DNA of 64,000 nucleotides from Thalassobacterium sedimentorum. Its GTDB lineage: Bacteria; Verrucomicrobiota; Verrucomicrobiia; Opitutales; Coraliomargaritaceae. Under the pieces are notes generated by a model, which was not told where the DNA came from, did not search any database, and saw only the letters and a list, made by a program, of their open reading frames with translations. The DNA lies in the NCBI RefSeq assembly GCF_031127905.1, contig NZ_JARXIC010000013.1, positions 1 through 64,000 on the forward strand. Direction: 5' to 3'. Every line of letters starts with the position of its first letter. The first letter of the stretch is position 1. The translations under genes and the position numbers were made by a program. Below are positions 55,047 to 64,000 of the stretch, one piece after another.

Positions 55047-58000
55047 ATGTATCTTAAAGAGATCGTCATTAGTGGCTTTAAGAGTTTCGCCGACCGAACA
55101 CGTTTGGATCTGCGTCAGGGGGTCACTGCTGTCGTGGGGCCAAATGGCTGTGGGAAGAGTAATATCGTGGATGCGATCCGATGGGTGCTGGGAGAGCAGA
55201 GTGCTAAAGCCCTGCGGGGTGCTTCCATGCAAGATGTCATTTTTGAGGGCACGGATAAGCGTAAGGGGCTGCCAACCTGTGAAGTAACTTTGACCTTTAC
55301 CGATTGTGAAGCCGAATTGGGTACTCAGTTCAATGAAGTGGCCATTGCACGCCGTGTGACTCGCGATGGAGGTAGTGATTACTATATTAATGGCAAAGTT
55401 TCTCGTTTGAAGGATATTCAGCGACTGTTTGCCAATACTGGAGTGGGGCGTGTGTCCTACTCCTTCATGTTACAGGGGCAGATTGACCAGATTCTTTCTA
55501 CCAATCCGGCTGAGCGCCGAACCATTTTTGAAGAGGCAGCTGGTATCACCTTGTATAAGGCGCAGCGCAAAGAGGCGCTGAGTAAGCTGGCGCTGGTGGA
55601 TGCCAACCTCGCTCGCGTTACGGATGTGATTGACGAGGTTTCACGGCAAATCGGCTCACTTAAGCGTCAAGCAAGTAAGGCTTTGCGCTACCAGCGCATT
55701 AAGCATCGTCTCACCCATCTGGATCTCGCGTTTAGTGCATACCGTCATTCGGATTTGAGCCAATCTATTCAAAAACTGGCTGAGCGGGCAGCTGAATTGC
55801 GCAAGCAAGTTGAGGTGCATACCGGATCGCTCGAACGCGATGAGTCTATTTTAATGGAAAAGAAGGCGCAACGCGCTGGTCTTTCTCAGAAAATGGAAGA
55901 GCTCCAGCAGCGTGTCGCGAACCTGCGCTCCGAAAAGGAGCATGCAGAGAATCAGTCTGAATTTTCCGTGATTCGCTCAAAGGATATGGTGGCGCGCATT
56001 GCTGAATATCAAAAAGAGATCGCCGATTTAGAAGAGCAAAAGTCTGCCTTAGCCGAGCGAGCGAAGGATGAGAGCGAGAATAAGCAGCTGCAGCTCGACG
56101 TGGTTGACGACTCTGACCGTATTTTTCACGAGCGAAATAACGAACTTGTTTATGCGCAGGAGCAATTGAGCGCGATGGAGGGCCAGCTACAAAAGCGTCG
56201 TCAAGATCTGCTGGCGGCAGAGAATCGGATTAATCGAGCACGTTCACGTTGCACCACTCTGGAGGTCGATCTGAGGACCTATCAGGTCAAGCATGCTTCG
56301 CTGACTGAAAGTGCTGCGAGCTTGAAGGAAGAAGTTGTGGGCCTGGAGCAGGGACTGGCCGAGATCCAGCGTTTGTTAGAACGCCGCCGCGCTGAGCAAG
56401 CCGCCAGTGAGCAAGCTGTGGAGCAGGCGCGGGGGGAATCGCGCGAGATCACTGCGCAGTATCGGAGTGTACAGGAACGCATACAAGAGCAGGACCGGGG
56501 AGTGGCTCGTAAATCAGCGCAACTGAACGTGTTGGAAAGCTTGCAGGCTAAGTTTGAAGGTTTCGGTGAAGGAGCGAAGGCCATTCTTGGTGATAAGCTG
56601 AGCGAAGTTGTGTCTAAGGACGATATTTCGATTATTTCCAAAGAGTTAACGGTCGATAGTACGTATACCACCGCGTTGAAAACTTTACTGGGGACAGCGG
56701 CAGATACACTTTATATTGGCGATGCTCAAAAAGCGTTGGCAGTCATCGGTCAGCTGGATACAAACTTTCTAGGGCGCGCTTGTTTGCAGATCGATCTGCC
56801 CGCAGCTACAGCGATACCTGAGCCGATCGCCGTGGCTGAGTTACAGACTGGGATAGTGACCGCGCAATCAGTCGTCACGGTCAGAGACCCACAATTGCAA
56901 AATGCGGTCGAGCGTCTGCTGCAGGGATGCTATTTTGTCGATCGCTTGGACCTATTTATCGAGTATTGGCAGTCGCACCCGAATTTTAGCTTTCTGTTCG
57001 CTGCTACGCGCGATGGTGAGATTATCGATTGCCGTGGTCTGATCCATGGTGGACGCACCAGTGGTAAAAAATCGGCCAGTGTTCTGGAGCGTGAGTCTGA
57101 GATTCGCAGTCTACGCAAGGAAATTGAGGTCGAACGGACGGCATTGCAGGTCTTGCGTGAGGAGGCAGATGCGCTTGATGAGCGGCGTAATGTCGCGGAG
57201 GCGATCGTCGAAGAGCAGCGCAAGCGCTTAGGTGATCTTGCCAGTGAAGTGTCGGGCTTGGTTGCGGAAGAACGTAATCAAACTCAAAAGATTGAACAAA
57301 ATGCCCGCACTCGCACACAGGCGGAGGATGAAATTGATCGCTTGGACGCTAAGCATGGCGACTCACTTGCCGAATTAGAGGCGGCAAGGGACGAGTTGGC
57401 AGGTGCGGAACAGGGACTGAAAGACGAGCGTCAGGGGGGGACTGACTTGGAAGCTGCCATCGACCTTGCACGTCAGGAGCGGGACCTTAAGCGGGAAGCA
57501 CTTTCTGATGTGCGCCTGGAGCTGGCGGAGAAGAAGCAGCGTCTGGAGTCGGCCGATCGTGCACTGAGTGAGGTGCAGCGTGAAACCGCCAATCTACAAC
57601 ACCGTATCCTGCGCCGTAATCAGGAGATTGATACCATTAATGAGCAGATTGTGCAGCTCCAGCAGACCAGCGCACACCAAGCCAGTAAGAGTGAAGAGCT
57701 GGCAAAGACACTTGCGATCGCCTCTGATGAACTGGATAAAGACCGGGAGCAATTGCAGGGTATTGATGCGATTATCAATGAAATTGATGAAGGATTATCC
57801 GGACGCCGTAATGAAAGTCGTTCCTTTGATAAAGAATTGACTAAGTTGGAAATTCGTTTGGCAGAAGAACGCTCGCAGCTCGGTTTTATCCAAAGCACGG
57901 CTTTGGACGAGTATCAAGTTGATCTGTCTCAAGTCAATTGGAAGGCGGAACTCTGGGAAGGGAACGTTGAATTCGAGAAACGGGTGAACTTAGACGATTT

Positions 58001-58784
58001 GGATGATCCGGATAAGTTGTCAGCACAACCTAAGCACGAGCGGCGAGATCCCACAGAGGAGGAATTGGCCGAAATGGATGCCACTAACTGGACCAGTATT
58101 GAAGAGGAGGTGAGCGAGCTAAAAAGCCGGATTTCCAATATGGGACCAGTGAATCTGGATGCGATTAGTGAGTACACTGACCTGAAAGAACGTCATGACT
58201 TCCTTAAAGGCCAGAGTGAAGACCTCTGGAATTCGAAGAATAGTTTGGTGGAGACCATTGAGCAGATTAATGAGACCTCGCAGACACTTTTCCGGGAAAC
58301 ATTTGAGCAGGTGAAGAAAAACTTCGCATTTACCTATGGTAAAATTTCTGGAGGAGGCGATTCCGATCTGAAATTGGTCGATTCAGAAGACCCACTGGAG
58401 TCGGGCATTGATATTATTGCGCGACCTCCGGGCACCCGTCTCAAAAGTGTGACACTGCTGTCCGGTGGCCAACGCACCATGGCTGCTGTGGCCTTGTTAT
58501 TTGCTATTTATATGGTTAAGCCCAGTCCGTTTTGTGTGCTGGACGAAATTGACGCTGCACTTGATGATGCGAATATTGGGCGCTTCTGCGATACCCTGCA
58601 TGGCTTTACCGATAAGTCTCAGTTTCTGATTATTACGCACAATAAGCGTACCATTTCTAATGCTGACACCGTTTTTGGGGTTACGATGCCAGAGAAGGGG
58701 GTCTCTACACTACTATCTATGCGATTTAATAAAGACAGTAAACGTCCAGAGATGGCTGCAGAGGAAAATCAGCAACCATTCTAG
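55047..58784 (+). CDS. smc: Chromosome segregation protein SMC
   Basis: The 1245-residue ATPase has Walker A at residues 31-39 (GPNGCGKSN), two long coiled-coil arms (about 170-500 and 690-1020) around a hinge (about 510-660, with FEGFGEGAKAIL and the IGQLDTNFLGRACLQ region), the ABC signature LLSGGQRTMAAVALLF and Walker B (PFCVLDEIDAALDDANIGRF). It forms the SMC-ScpAB condensin that organises the chromosome; scpA and scpB are not nearby. The length is slightly above the usual 1150-1200. The next gene starts 3 bases after the stop with GTG, so the two are probably co-transcribed. Confidence 0.95.
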   Translation: MYLKEIVISGFKSFADRTRLDLRQGVTAVVGPNGCGKSNIVDAIRWVLGEQSAKALRGASMQDVIFEGTDKRKGLPTCEVTLTFTDCEAELGTQFNEVAIARRVTRDGGSDYYINGKVSRLKDIQRLFANTGVGRVSYSFMLQGQIDQILSTNPAERRTIFEEAAGITLYKAQRKEALSKLALVDANLARVTDVIDEVSRQIGSLKRQASKALRYQRIKHRLTHLDLAFSAYRHSDLSQSIQKLAERAAELRKQVEVHTGSLERDESILMEKKAQRAGLSQKMEELQQRVANLRSEKEHAENQSEFSVIRSKDMVARIAEYQKEIADLEEQKSALAERAKDESENKQLQLDVVDDSDRIFHERNNELVYAQEQLSAMEGQLQKRRQDLLAAENRINRARSRCTTLEVDLRTYQVKHASLTESAASLKEEVVGLEQGLAEIQRLLERRRAEQAASEQAVEQARGESREITAQYRSVQERIQEQDRGVARKSAQLNVLESLQAKFEGFGEGAKAILGDKLSEVVSKDDISIISKELTVDSTYTTALKTLLGTAADTLYIGDAQKALAVIGQLDTNFLGRACLQIDLPAATAIPEPIAVAELQTGIVTAQSVVTVRDPQLQNAVERLLQGCYFVDRLDLFIEYWQSHPNFSFLFAATRDGEIIDCRGLIHGGRTSGKKSASVLERESEIRSLRKEIEVERTALQVLREEADALDERRNVAEAIVEEQRKRLGDLASEVSGLVAEERNQTQKIEQNARTRTQAEDEIDRLDAKHGDSLAELEAARDELAGAEQGLKDERQGGTDLEAAIDLARQERDLKREALSDVRLELAEKKQRLESADRALSEVQRETANLQHRILRRNQEIDTINEQIVQLQQTSAHQASKSEELAKTLAIASDELDKDREQLQGIDAIINEIDEGLSGRRNESRSFDKELTKLEIRLAEERSQLGFIQSTALDEYQVDLSQVNWKAELWEGNVEFEKRVNLDDLDDPDKLSAQPKHERRDPTEEELAEMDATNWTSIEEEVSELKSRISNMGPVNLDAISEYTDLKERHDFLKGQSEDLWNSKNSLVETIEQINETSQTLFRETFEQVKKNFAFTYGKISGGGDSDLKLVDSEDPLESGIDIIARPPGTRLKSVTLLSGGQRTMAAVALLFAIYMVKPSPFCVLDEIDAALDDANIGRFCDTLHGFTDKSQFLIITHNKRTISNADTVFGVTMPEKGVSTLLSMRFNKDSKRPEMAAEENQQPF

Positions 58785-58787
58785 ACC

Positions 58788-60539
58788 GTGGACACGATTT
58801 TTTCAAAACGGTTTGGTTGGGCGTGGTTTGTGAGCTTACTTTTGCTCACGGGCTTCATGTTGATTAGCATTAGTAGCTATTGGGTGACCCGCGGTAATAT
58901 TCGTGAGACGATTCAAGAGAGCACCTTGCCGCTGACATCCGATAATGTCTATTCCGAGATACAGCGCGATCTTTTGCGACCGGTCTTTATCGCTTCTTTG
59001 ATGGCTCACGATACTTTTTTGCGGGATTGGGTGATTGCGGGAGAATTGGACGAGGATGCGATTACCCGCTATTTGCACGAGATTAAGGTGAAGTATGGTA
59101 CGGTCACTTCTTTTTTTGTGTCGGAGCATACTAGTAAATATTATCATTCACATGGATTATTGAAGTATGTGCATCCGGATGAGCCGCGTGACGTGTGGTA
59201 TTATCGCGTACGCGATATCGAGGCACCATACGAGATCAATGTGGATGCTGATTTGGCCAATGCAGACGAGATGACGATTTTCATCAACTACCGGACTTTC
59301 GATTATAAGGGGAATTTCATTGGTGCCACTGGGGTGGGCTTGACGGTTAACAGTGTGAATCAGCTGATCAGTCGTTACGAAGCTAAGTTTGAGCGACAGA
59401 TATATTTTAGTGATTCCAGTGGTAAGATGGTGCTGCGTCCGATGAATAGCCCTCTGTTAAAATATTCAAACTTATCTGAAATTGAAGGGCTTAGCGAACA
59501 TGTCCCTGATTTACTCAGCGACAAACGCAACCGGTTGAGCTATCGGCGTGAGGGACAAACTCGCTTACTGCACTGCCGCTATGTGCCCGAGCTGGATTGG
59601 TATTTGATTGTGGAGCAAAGTGAATCGATGATGCTTGCGCCGATTAAGGAGCAGTTGTTGATAAATATTATACTGGCACTGTTGGTTACTTTTATTGTGT
59701 CCTACATCTGTATTTCTGCGATTCGCCGCCATCAGTCGCGACTCGAGCGGCGCAATCTGGAACTCTCCCGCATTAATGCGACCAATGAGGCTCAGAAATC
59801 TGAGCTATTGGTGACTACGGAAGAGCTGGCTCAAGCCAACGAACAGTTGAAGAGTTTGAATAAAGAAAAGGACGAGTTTATTGGGGTGCTGGCACATGAT
59901 TTACGTAACCCACTGAATTCGGTGATTGGGCTTTGTGATCTGGCCGAGGAAGATTTTTCAGATTTCTCCAAGGATGATTTTGTATCCGATATCAAAAAGT
60001 CCGGTGAGCGAATGTTGGATTTGACGAATCGGTTGCTGGACGTCTCTCGTTTGGAAAGTTTTAACGGTCAGCTCCGAACTGAGCTTGTATGCTTCAATTC
60101 AGTGATTAAGTCGGTGGTCGATCAGTTTCATAGTCAGGCTCAGAAAAAGAAGATTAGCTTGCACCTTAATTTAGCTGCCAGCGAAGAGCTGCAATTCGAC
60201 AGCAACCGCGATTGGCTGGATATCTGTATTAGTAATCTAGTTAGTAATGCAGTCAAATACACGCCACAGTACGGGCAGGTTGGTATTGTGACACGTTGTG
60301 TCGATACACGTGTCGAATTGGAAATTTCGGATACTGGATCTGGCATTAGCGAAGAAGATCAGCGCAAACTTTTTGGGAAATTTGTCCGTTTGTCTTCGCG
60401 CCCAACTGGCAATGAGCCTTCCTTGGGACTCGGGCTCTATATTGCTAAAGAAATGTGCAACCGCCTTGGGATGCAAATTTTAGTGCGCAGCCAATTGGGG
60501 CGTGGCACTTCTTTTATTATTGTGCGGGAGCTAGGCTAG
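58788..60539 (+). CDS. Cache-domain sensor histidine kinase
   Basis: The 583-residue membrane protein has a first helix (about residues 12-33), a double-Cache periplasmic sensor (about 40-280) with the TIFINYRTFDYKGNFIGATGVGL motif, a second helix (about 286-307), then HisKA with His370 in VLAHDLRNPLNSVIGL and HATPase (ISNLVSNAVKYTPQYG, DTGSGI, LGLGLYIAKEM). It starts with GTG 3 bases after smc. The sensor probably binds a small molecule outside the cell. Its likely partner is the CheY-like protein encoded 87 bases downstream. Confidence 0.92.
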   Translation: MDTIFSKRFGWAWFVSLLLLTGFMLISISSYWVTRGNIRETIQESTLPLTSDNVYSEIQRDLLRPVFIASLMAHDTFLRDWVIAGELDEDAITRYLHEIKVKYGTVTSFFVSEHTSKYYHSHGLLKYVHPDEPRDVWYYRVRDIEAPYEINVDADLANADEMTIFINYRTFDYKGNFIGATGVGLTVNSVNQLISRYEAKFERQIYFSDSSGKMVLRPMNSPLLKYSNLSEIEGLSEHVPDLLSDKRNRLSYRREGQTRLLHCRYVPELDWYLIVEQSESMMLAPIKEQLLINIILALLVTFIVSYICISAIRRHQSRLERRNLELSRINATNEAQKSELLVTTEELAQANEQLKSLNKEKDEFIGVLAHDLRNPLNSVIGLCDLAEEDFSDFSKDDFVSDIKKSGERMLDLTNRLLDVSRLESFNGQLRTELVCFNSVIKSVVDQFHSQAQKKKISLHLNLAASEELQFDSNRDWLDICISNLVSNAVKYTPQYGQVGIVTRCVDTRVELEISDTGSGISEEDQRKLFGKFVRLSSRPTGNEPSLGLGLYIAKEMCNRLGMQILVRSQLGRGTSFIIVRELG

Positions 60540-60626
60540 CGAGCGCCTTATAGCGAGTCCTATGTAGAGACTTTTACTTAGATTCGTGCTCGACAGAGCG
60601 TATCACATGAAAAAAGCTAATTATAT

Positions 60627-61010
60627 ATGAGCCGACCGACCACTGCACTGATTGTTGATGATGAAGCTCACTTGCGTGCGTATTTAAAACTAATTCTCAA
60701 GCAGCTGGGTTTTGAGCGTATCTACGAAGCGATCAACGGTCAGGAGGGGATTGACCTGTATAAACGCTGGAAGCCGGACTTCGTATTGATGGATGTGAAC
60801 ATGCCTGTTAAGGAAGGGCTGGAAGCGCTTAAAGAGATTGTAGACTACGATGAAGAGGCCATTGTAGTGATGGCCTCCTCAGTTGCTTCGCGTCAAGCGG
60901 TCGAAACCAGTGTGGAATATGGTGCTTCCTACTATTTACGTAAGGATATGAAGAAGGAGATCGTGATCGATACGATTAATCATTTGATCGAGGAAATTTG
61001 GGGAGAGTAG
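60627..61010 (+). CDS. CheY-like single-domain response regulator
   Basis: The 127-residue receiver has the acidic pair (LIVDDEAHLR), the phospho-acceptor Asp56 in LMDVNMPVKEG, the Thr/Ser switch region (VVMASSV) and the Lys of LRKDM. It has no output domain, so it acts by protein contact. Its place between a Cache kinase and a GspE/PilB ATPase suggests it adjusts a secretion or pilus motor, but the sequence does not prove that. Confidence 0.92.
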   Translation: MSRPTTALIVDDEAHLRAYLKLILKQLGFERIYEAINGQEGIDLYKRWKPDFVLMDVNMPVKEGLEALKEIVDYDEEAIVVMASSVASRQAVETSVEYGASYYLRKDMKKEIVIDTINHLIEEIWGE

Positions 61011-61022
61011 CACTCTATTGTT

Positions 61023-61205
61023 ATGAATCAAGAGCATCCGCAGCCCTCCAGCAACACCCTAAAGGGCGTGCGCTATTCGCTGGCAGAGATGATGGCTGAG
61101 GTGGCCATTGATCGACGGGATTCCGTTTTTGGTCGTGAACTGGTGGACGCGACTGAAATCGAAAAGATGTTTGGCAAACAGGTGCGAAAGAAGAAGAAAA
61201 AATGA
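61023..61205 (+). CDS. Small hypothetical protein before the secretion ATPase
   Basis: The 60-residue product is helical in the middle (YSLAEMMAEVAIDRRDS) and ends in a run of basic residues (RKKKKK). No family is recognised. It lies 12 bases after the CheY-like gene and overlaps the ATPase start by 4 bases (ATGA), which indicates a translated gene of an operon. It may link the response regulator to the ATPase. Confidence 0.6.
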   Translation: MNQEHPQPSSNTLKGVRYSLAEMMAEVAIDRRDSVFGRELVDATEIEKMFGKQVRKKKKK

Positions 61206-62905
61206 GTATGACGATTCGTGAACAGCTTCAGCTGGCGCATCACGTCACGCTCTCTGACGAGGTTTATCAGCGTGCTTTATTGAGTGCGGAGGAGGGGACC
61301 TTGGACCTAGTGGAATATCTGATCGAGGAGGGGCTGATCAGTAAAGAGGTCGGTTGCCGATTGTGGAGTGATCGTATCGAATCTGCTTACGTGGATCCGC
61401 TGTCCACTATTATTAGTGAAGAGGCGATCTGTAGCATTCCGATCGAGATTGCTCGTAAGGGCAATATTATGCCACTTTATGAGATCGAGTCGGCACTGAC
61501 TGTTGCCATGCCAGACCCCTATAATCAGCCTTTGATCGATCGTTTGGCTGCGATTACAGGCAAGGATATTAGCCCGGTTTTTTGCCTCACTTCGGAGGTG
61601 CACGATGCGATCGAGTTGCACTATAGCACCGATAAGAGCGTTGAAGAGTTAATTGATCAGCTGGAGAAAAGCCAGGGGGCAATTCTCGCGAAACTGAGAC
61701 CGGACGAATTGGAGGGCATGAGTGAGTCGAAATCGATTGTTGGACTCTGTGATGCTTTGCTTTATCTGGCTATTAAAGAGCGTGCCTCGGATATTCACAT
61801 GGAGCCGCGGGAGGATTCTACGAATATACGTTTTCGTATCGATGGTCGCTTACAGCATGTTTTTACCATCGCCGCGGCATTGCATGCGCCGCTCAAGTCA
61901 CGCATTAAAATTCTTAGCAATTTGAACATCGCCGAGTCGCGCTTTCCACAGGATGGACGTTTTTCGGTGCCTTTGGGAGCTGAACAAGTCAATTTTCGTG
62001 TTTCTGTAATTCCGACTATTTATGGCGAGAAACTAGTACTACGTATTCTAGCACTGACGGGGAAAAAGGATTTTCGAACTTTGGATCAAATGCTTATTTC
62101 GCAGTCGATCCTGGAGCCATTCAAGCAGGTCATTCGTAATCCCAATGGCATGATATTCGTGACTGGACCCACGGGGTCTGGGAAGTCGACTACGCTGTAT
62201 GCGGCCTTGCATGAAATTAATTCACCGGAGGTAAATATTTGCACCATCGAAGATCCAGTCGAAACGCAGATGACCGGCATCATTCAATCGCAGGTCAACG
62301 CAAGTATTGAGCTGAACTTTTCGTCACTTCTGCGCTCCTTACTGCGTCAAGATCCCGACGTAATTCTCGTTGGTGAGATTCGTGATCTAGAGACCGCTAA
62401 GATCGCCACTGAAGCGGCTCTTACCGGGCATTTGGTTTTTTCCACCTTGCACACGAACAATGCCATTCAGGCCGTGGTGCGTTTGATTGAGTTAGGCATT
62501 GAGCCCTACATGGTGGCACCGTCCTTACTGGCAGTCTTGGCACAGCGCTTGGCGGCTCGTATCTGTGAGCATTGCAAGCGATCCTACACTCCGGATGAGG
62601 ATGTGCTTCGTAAATTTTTCTATGACTATAAAGAAGTGGAAGCACCTGTCTTTTATGAAGGACAAGGCTGCCCACATTGCCGTAAAACCGGCTATCGTGG
62701 ACGGATTGCATTTCACGAGATGGCGCTGGTGACGGATGAGATGCGTGCCTTGATTTCTTCGGGTGGTAGTGATGCCGAACTCGCTGCAGCCGCGAAGAAG
62801 GTGGGCTATCGTCCGCTTCGTTACGATGGTCTAAAGAAGGTTTTGCTTGGTTTCACCACAGTCGAAGAGCTCGAGGCGCATGCCTCCTTCGATTGGGTCG
62901 GTTAG
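61202..62905 (+). CDS. Type II secretion / type IV pilus assembly ATPase (GspE/PilB)
   Basis: The 567-residue ATPase has an N-terminal GspE_N-type domain (about 1-145) and a RecA-like domain with Walker A at about 322-329 (GPTGSGKST), the Asp box and CTIEDPVE, Walker B (LLRQDPDVILVGEIRD), the His box STLHTNNA and a four-Cys zinc site (CEHCKRSY, CPHCRKTGYRG). It drives assembly of pseudopili or pili, which could include the large prepilin-like protein encoded at 31188. No other secretion genes are in the window. The alternative start two codons later is equally likely. Confidence 0.93.
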   Translation: MSMTIREQLQLAHHVTLSDEVYQRALLSAEEGTLDLVEYLIEEGLISKEVGCRLWSDRIESAYVDPLSTIISEEAICSIPIEIARKGNIMPLYEIESALTVAMPDPYNQPLIDRLAAITGKDISPVFCLTSEVHDAIELHYSTDKSVEELIDQLEKSQGAILAKLRPDELEGMSESKSIVGLCDALLYLAIKERASDIHMEPREDSTNIRFRIDGRLQHVFTIAAALHAPLKSRIKILSNLNIAESRFPQDGRFSVPLGAEQVNFRVSVIPTIYGEKLVLRILALTGKKDFRTLDQMLISQSILEPFKQVIRNPNGMIFVTGPTGSGKSTTLYAALHEINSPEVNICTIEDPVETQMTGIIQSQVNASIELNFSSLLRSLLRQDPDVILVGEIRDLETAKIATEAALTGHLVFSTLHTNNAIQAVVRLIELGIEPYMVAPSLLAVLAQRLAARICEHCKRSYTPDEDVLRKFFYDYKEVEAPVFYEGQGCPHCRKTGYRGRIAFHEMALVTDEMRALISSGGSDAELAAAAKKVGYRPLRYDGLKKVLLGFTTVEELEAHASFDWVG

Positions 62906-63324
62906 GGCAGGAAGCGCATCCGCTCGCTTGGGCTGGGCACTGCACAGACTTGACGCTTGCCCCAGTGATGCCGATTACGTGCAATCCAGTTGTATACGGC
63001 ATCACGCCAAGAAATCGGTAGCCAGCGACTTATGGTGGCTGGCCAACGTAAGGAACCCTGGAGATCGATCAGTGCGCAAAGTAGTGCTTCGGAGCGTGTC
63101 CAGGTGGTCACAGTGCCATCGGAGTTCGGGCGCTGATAGACCACAGTTGATAGAGTGCTACGAAGGGCTATCGGTAAGCACTCTTGCGCTGTCACCCCTT
63201 GGATCGGGGCGAAATACAATCGCTCGCCCCGGTCTTGTCTGAGTAAAACGTGCACCGCGCGGTTGCAGAGTCCGCAGTCGCCATCGTAAAATAAGATGGC
63301 AGGTGATGATGGTTTCACTCGCAT
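62902..63324 (-). CDS. DCC-family thiol-disulfide oxidoreductase-like protein (DUF393)
   Basis: The 140-residue product starts with ILFYDGDCGLCNRAVHVLLRQD, the DxDCxLC signature of the DCC family, followed by RLYFAPIQG and the RWLPISWRDAVYNWIARNRHHW segment. These proteins are thioredoxin-like and of unclear role. Its end overlaps the end of the secretion ATPase gene by 4 bases in convergent orientation. Confidence 0.87.
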   Translation of the reverse strand: MRVKPSSPAILFYDGDCGLCNRAVHVLLRQDRGERLYFAPIQGVTAQECLPIALRSTLSTVVYQRPNSDGTVTTWTRSEALLCALIDLQGSLRWPATISRWLPISWRDAVYNWIARNRHHWGKRQVCAVPSPSERMRFLP

Positions 63325-63503
63325 AGAACGTGTTCACTCCTTCGATTGTTGTCTTTCTGTTGCTCGAGTTCTCTAGGCGCATCAATTATAGCAAGCGATT
63401 TTCTTCGTCATACGTATCATCCGGGTAAAGATTTTCAGGGAACGGTATCAATATAAATACAGATGATATGTGGAGAATTCGTGGAAATCCACTGCGCTAC
63501 AGC

Positions 63504-64000
63504 TTAGATTTGGCCGGAGGCTTGAATACGTGCGGCTACGTAGGCTCCGATTTCTATCATCCCAGCTTGTGAGGGATGCGTGAGGTCAACGCTCATATTC
63601 AGCGAGTGCGTGAGTGCTTCGCGGCCGTCTATGAAAGTGAGCGTAGGTGACTGTATCTCCTGAACGACGCCTTGAACTAGTTTACGAATTTGTTGGGCAC
63701 GGCCTTGGAAGTTTGTTTCTGAGTCTTCGTTGCAAGGGAAGACACCGAGGCAGAAGACCGGCTTATCGCTATGGGCGGCACTGAACTCACGAATCAAGTG
63801 CTCAATTCGCTGATCGGTAACCTTCGGGTCCAAAGCAAGCATGTTGATACCGGTCTCGAGTATCGCGACATCAAAGTCATTACGCTGGCATAAATATTCA
63901 GTCATTTCAGGTTCGCAGTGGCATCCACCGCCAAACCCAAGATTGATTAAGTCGGCTCCAAGTAGATGTGCGCAGCGGCCCGCCCAAGTTTCTCGTGAGC
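63504..64000 (-). CDS. SGNH-hydrolase-like esterase (5' end outside the window)
   Basis: The frame is open from the window edge (from base 63998) to a stop at 63504, about 165 residues. Visible motifs are INLGFGGGCHCEPEM (block with the Gly), a block III-like Asn in LETGINM, and the catalytic pair in SVDLTHPSQAGM. The family deacetylates or deacylates carbohydrates and lipids. The nucleophile Ser block lies outside the window. An internal ATG at 63905 is not the true start, because conserved sequence continues upstream. An export signal, if any, would also be upstream. Confidence 0.75.
   Translation of the reverse strand, partial: SRETWAGRCAHLLGADLINLGFGGGCHCEPEMTEYLCQRNDFDVAILETGINMLALDPKVTDQRIEHLIREFSAAHSDKPVFCLGVFPCNEDSETNFQGRAQQIRKLVQGVVQEIQSPTLTFIDGREALTHSLNMSVDLTHPSQAGMIEIGAYVAARIQASGQI

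Noticed and set aside
54940-55287. Frame with a hydrophobic N-terminus between the yggS-type gene and smc
   Set aside because: Most of it overlaps the clear smc start in another frame; only about 100 bases are outside, and nothing resembles a known protein.

Overview
The window most likely comes from a marine or aquatic member of Verrucomicrobiota, order Opitutales (Coraliomargarita/Puniceicoccus-like). Pointers are two PEP-CTERM surface proteins, a large prepilin-like protein resembling Verru_Chthon cassette protein A, LacI-type regulators next to large secreted glycosidases, a uronate-sugar degradation operon, head-to-head hydrocarbon genes (oleA, oleB), and moderate GC. The assignment rests on gene families only. 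Many start codons have no visible Shine-Dalgarno sequence, so several starts were chosen by family alignment.

Layout. Positions 1-10.2 kb are mostly housekeeping: a polysaccharide deacetylase, rpsP-trmD-rplS (no rimM between them), a membrane-anchored coiled-coil protein, a PAS/kinase/receiver hybrid whose receiver has Asn in place of the phospho-acceptor Asp, then on the minus strand ribH-nusB-ftsY-aroB, and tgt on the plus strand. Positions 10.5-23.6 kb hold pyruvate:ferredoxin oxidoreductase with a dihydroorotate-dehydrogenase-like flavoprotein, the oleA-oleB pair, a BarA-type tripartite kinase, an Lrp regulator overlapping an aminotransferase gene, and der.

Positions 23.6-48.8 kb are the accessory, carbohydrate-related region. 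It holds PEP-CTERM proteins, two LacI regulators, a glycine-rich/clan GH-A chimera, a prepilin-like 1059-residue protein with a secreted partner, a frameshifted glycosidase and a lyase-like beta-propeller. An eight-gene minus-strand operon follows: unsaturated glucuronyl hydrolase, RraA-like protein, SDR, heparinase II/III-like lyase, Zn-dehydrogenase, KduD, 2-hydroxyacid dehydrogenase and acetyltransferase, with a divergent AraC regulator. The operon looks built to depolymerise short uronate-containing oligosaccharides in the cytoplasm and convert the unsaturated uronate products. Near-identical 16-bp palindromes flank the first lacI gene and look like its operators.

Positions 49.2-64 kb hold tRNA-Arg(UCU), a complete Mla phospholipid-transport cluster (mlaE, F, D, C, A), a LysR regulator, a YggS-type PLP protein, smc, a Cache-domain kinase with a CheY-like regulator, a 60-residue protein and a GspE/PilB ATPase, then a DCC-family protein and the 3' part of an SGNH hydrolase cut by the window edge.

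The most unusual items are the TGT lacking two of the four usual zinc ligands, the degenerate receiver, the 16-bp operator pair, the frameshifted glycosidase, the orphan prepilin-like module, oleAB without oleCD alongside, and a MITE-like intergenic repeat present in three places.
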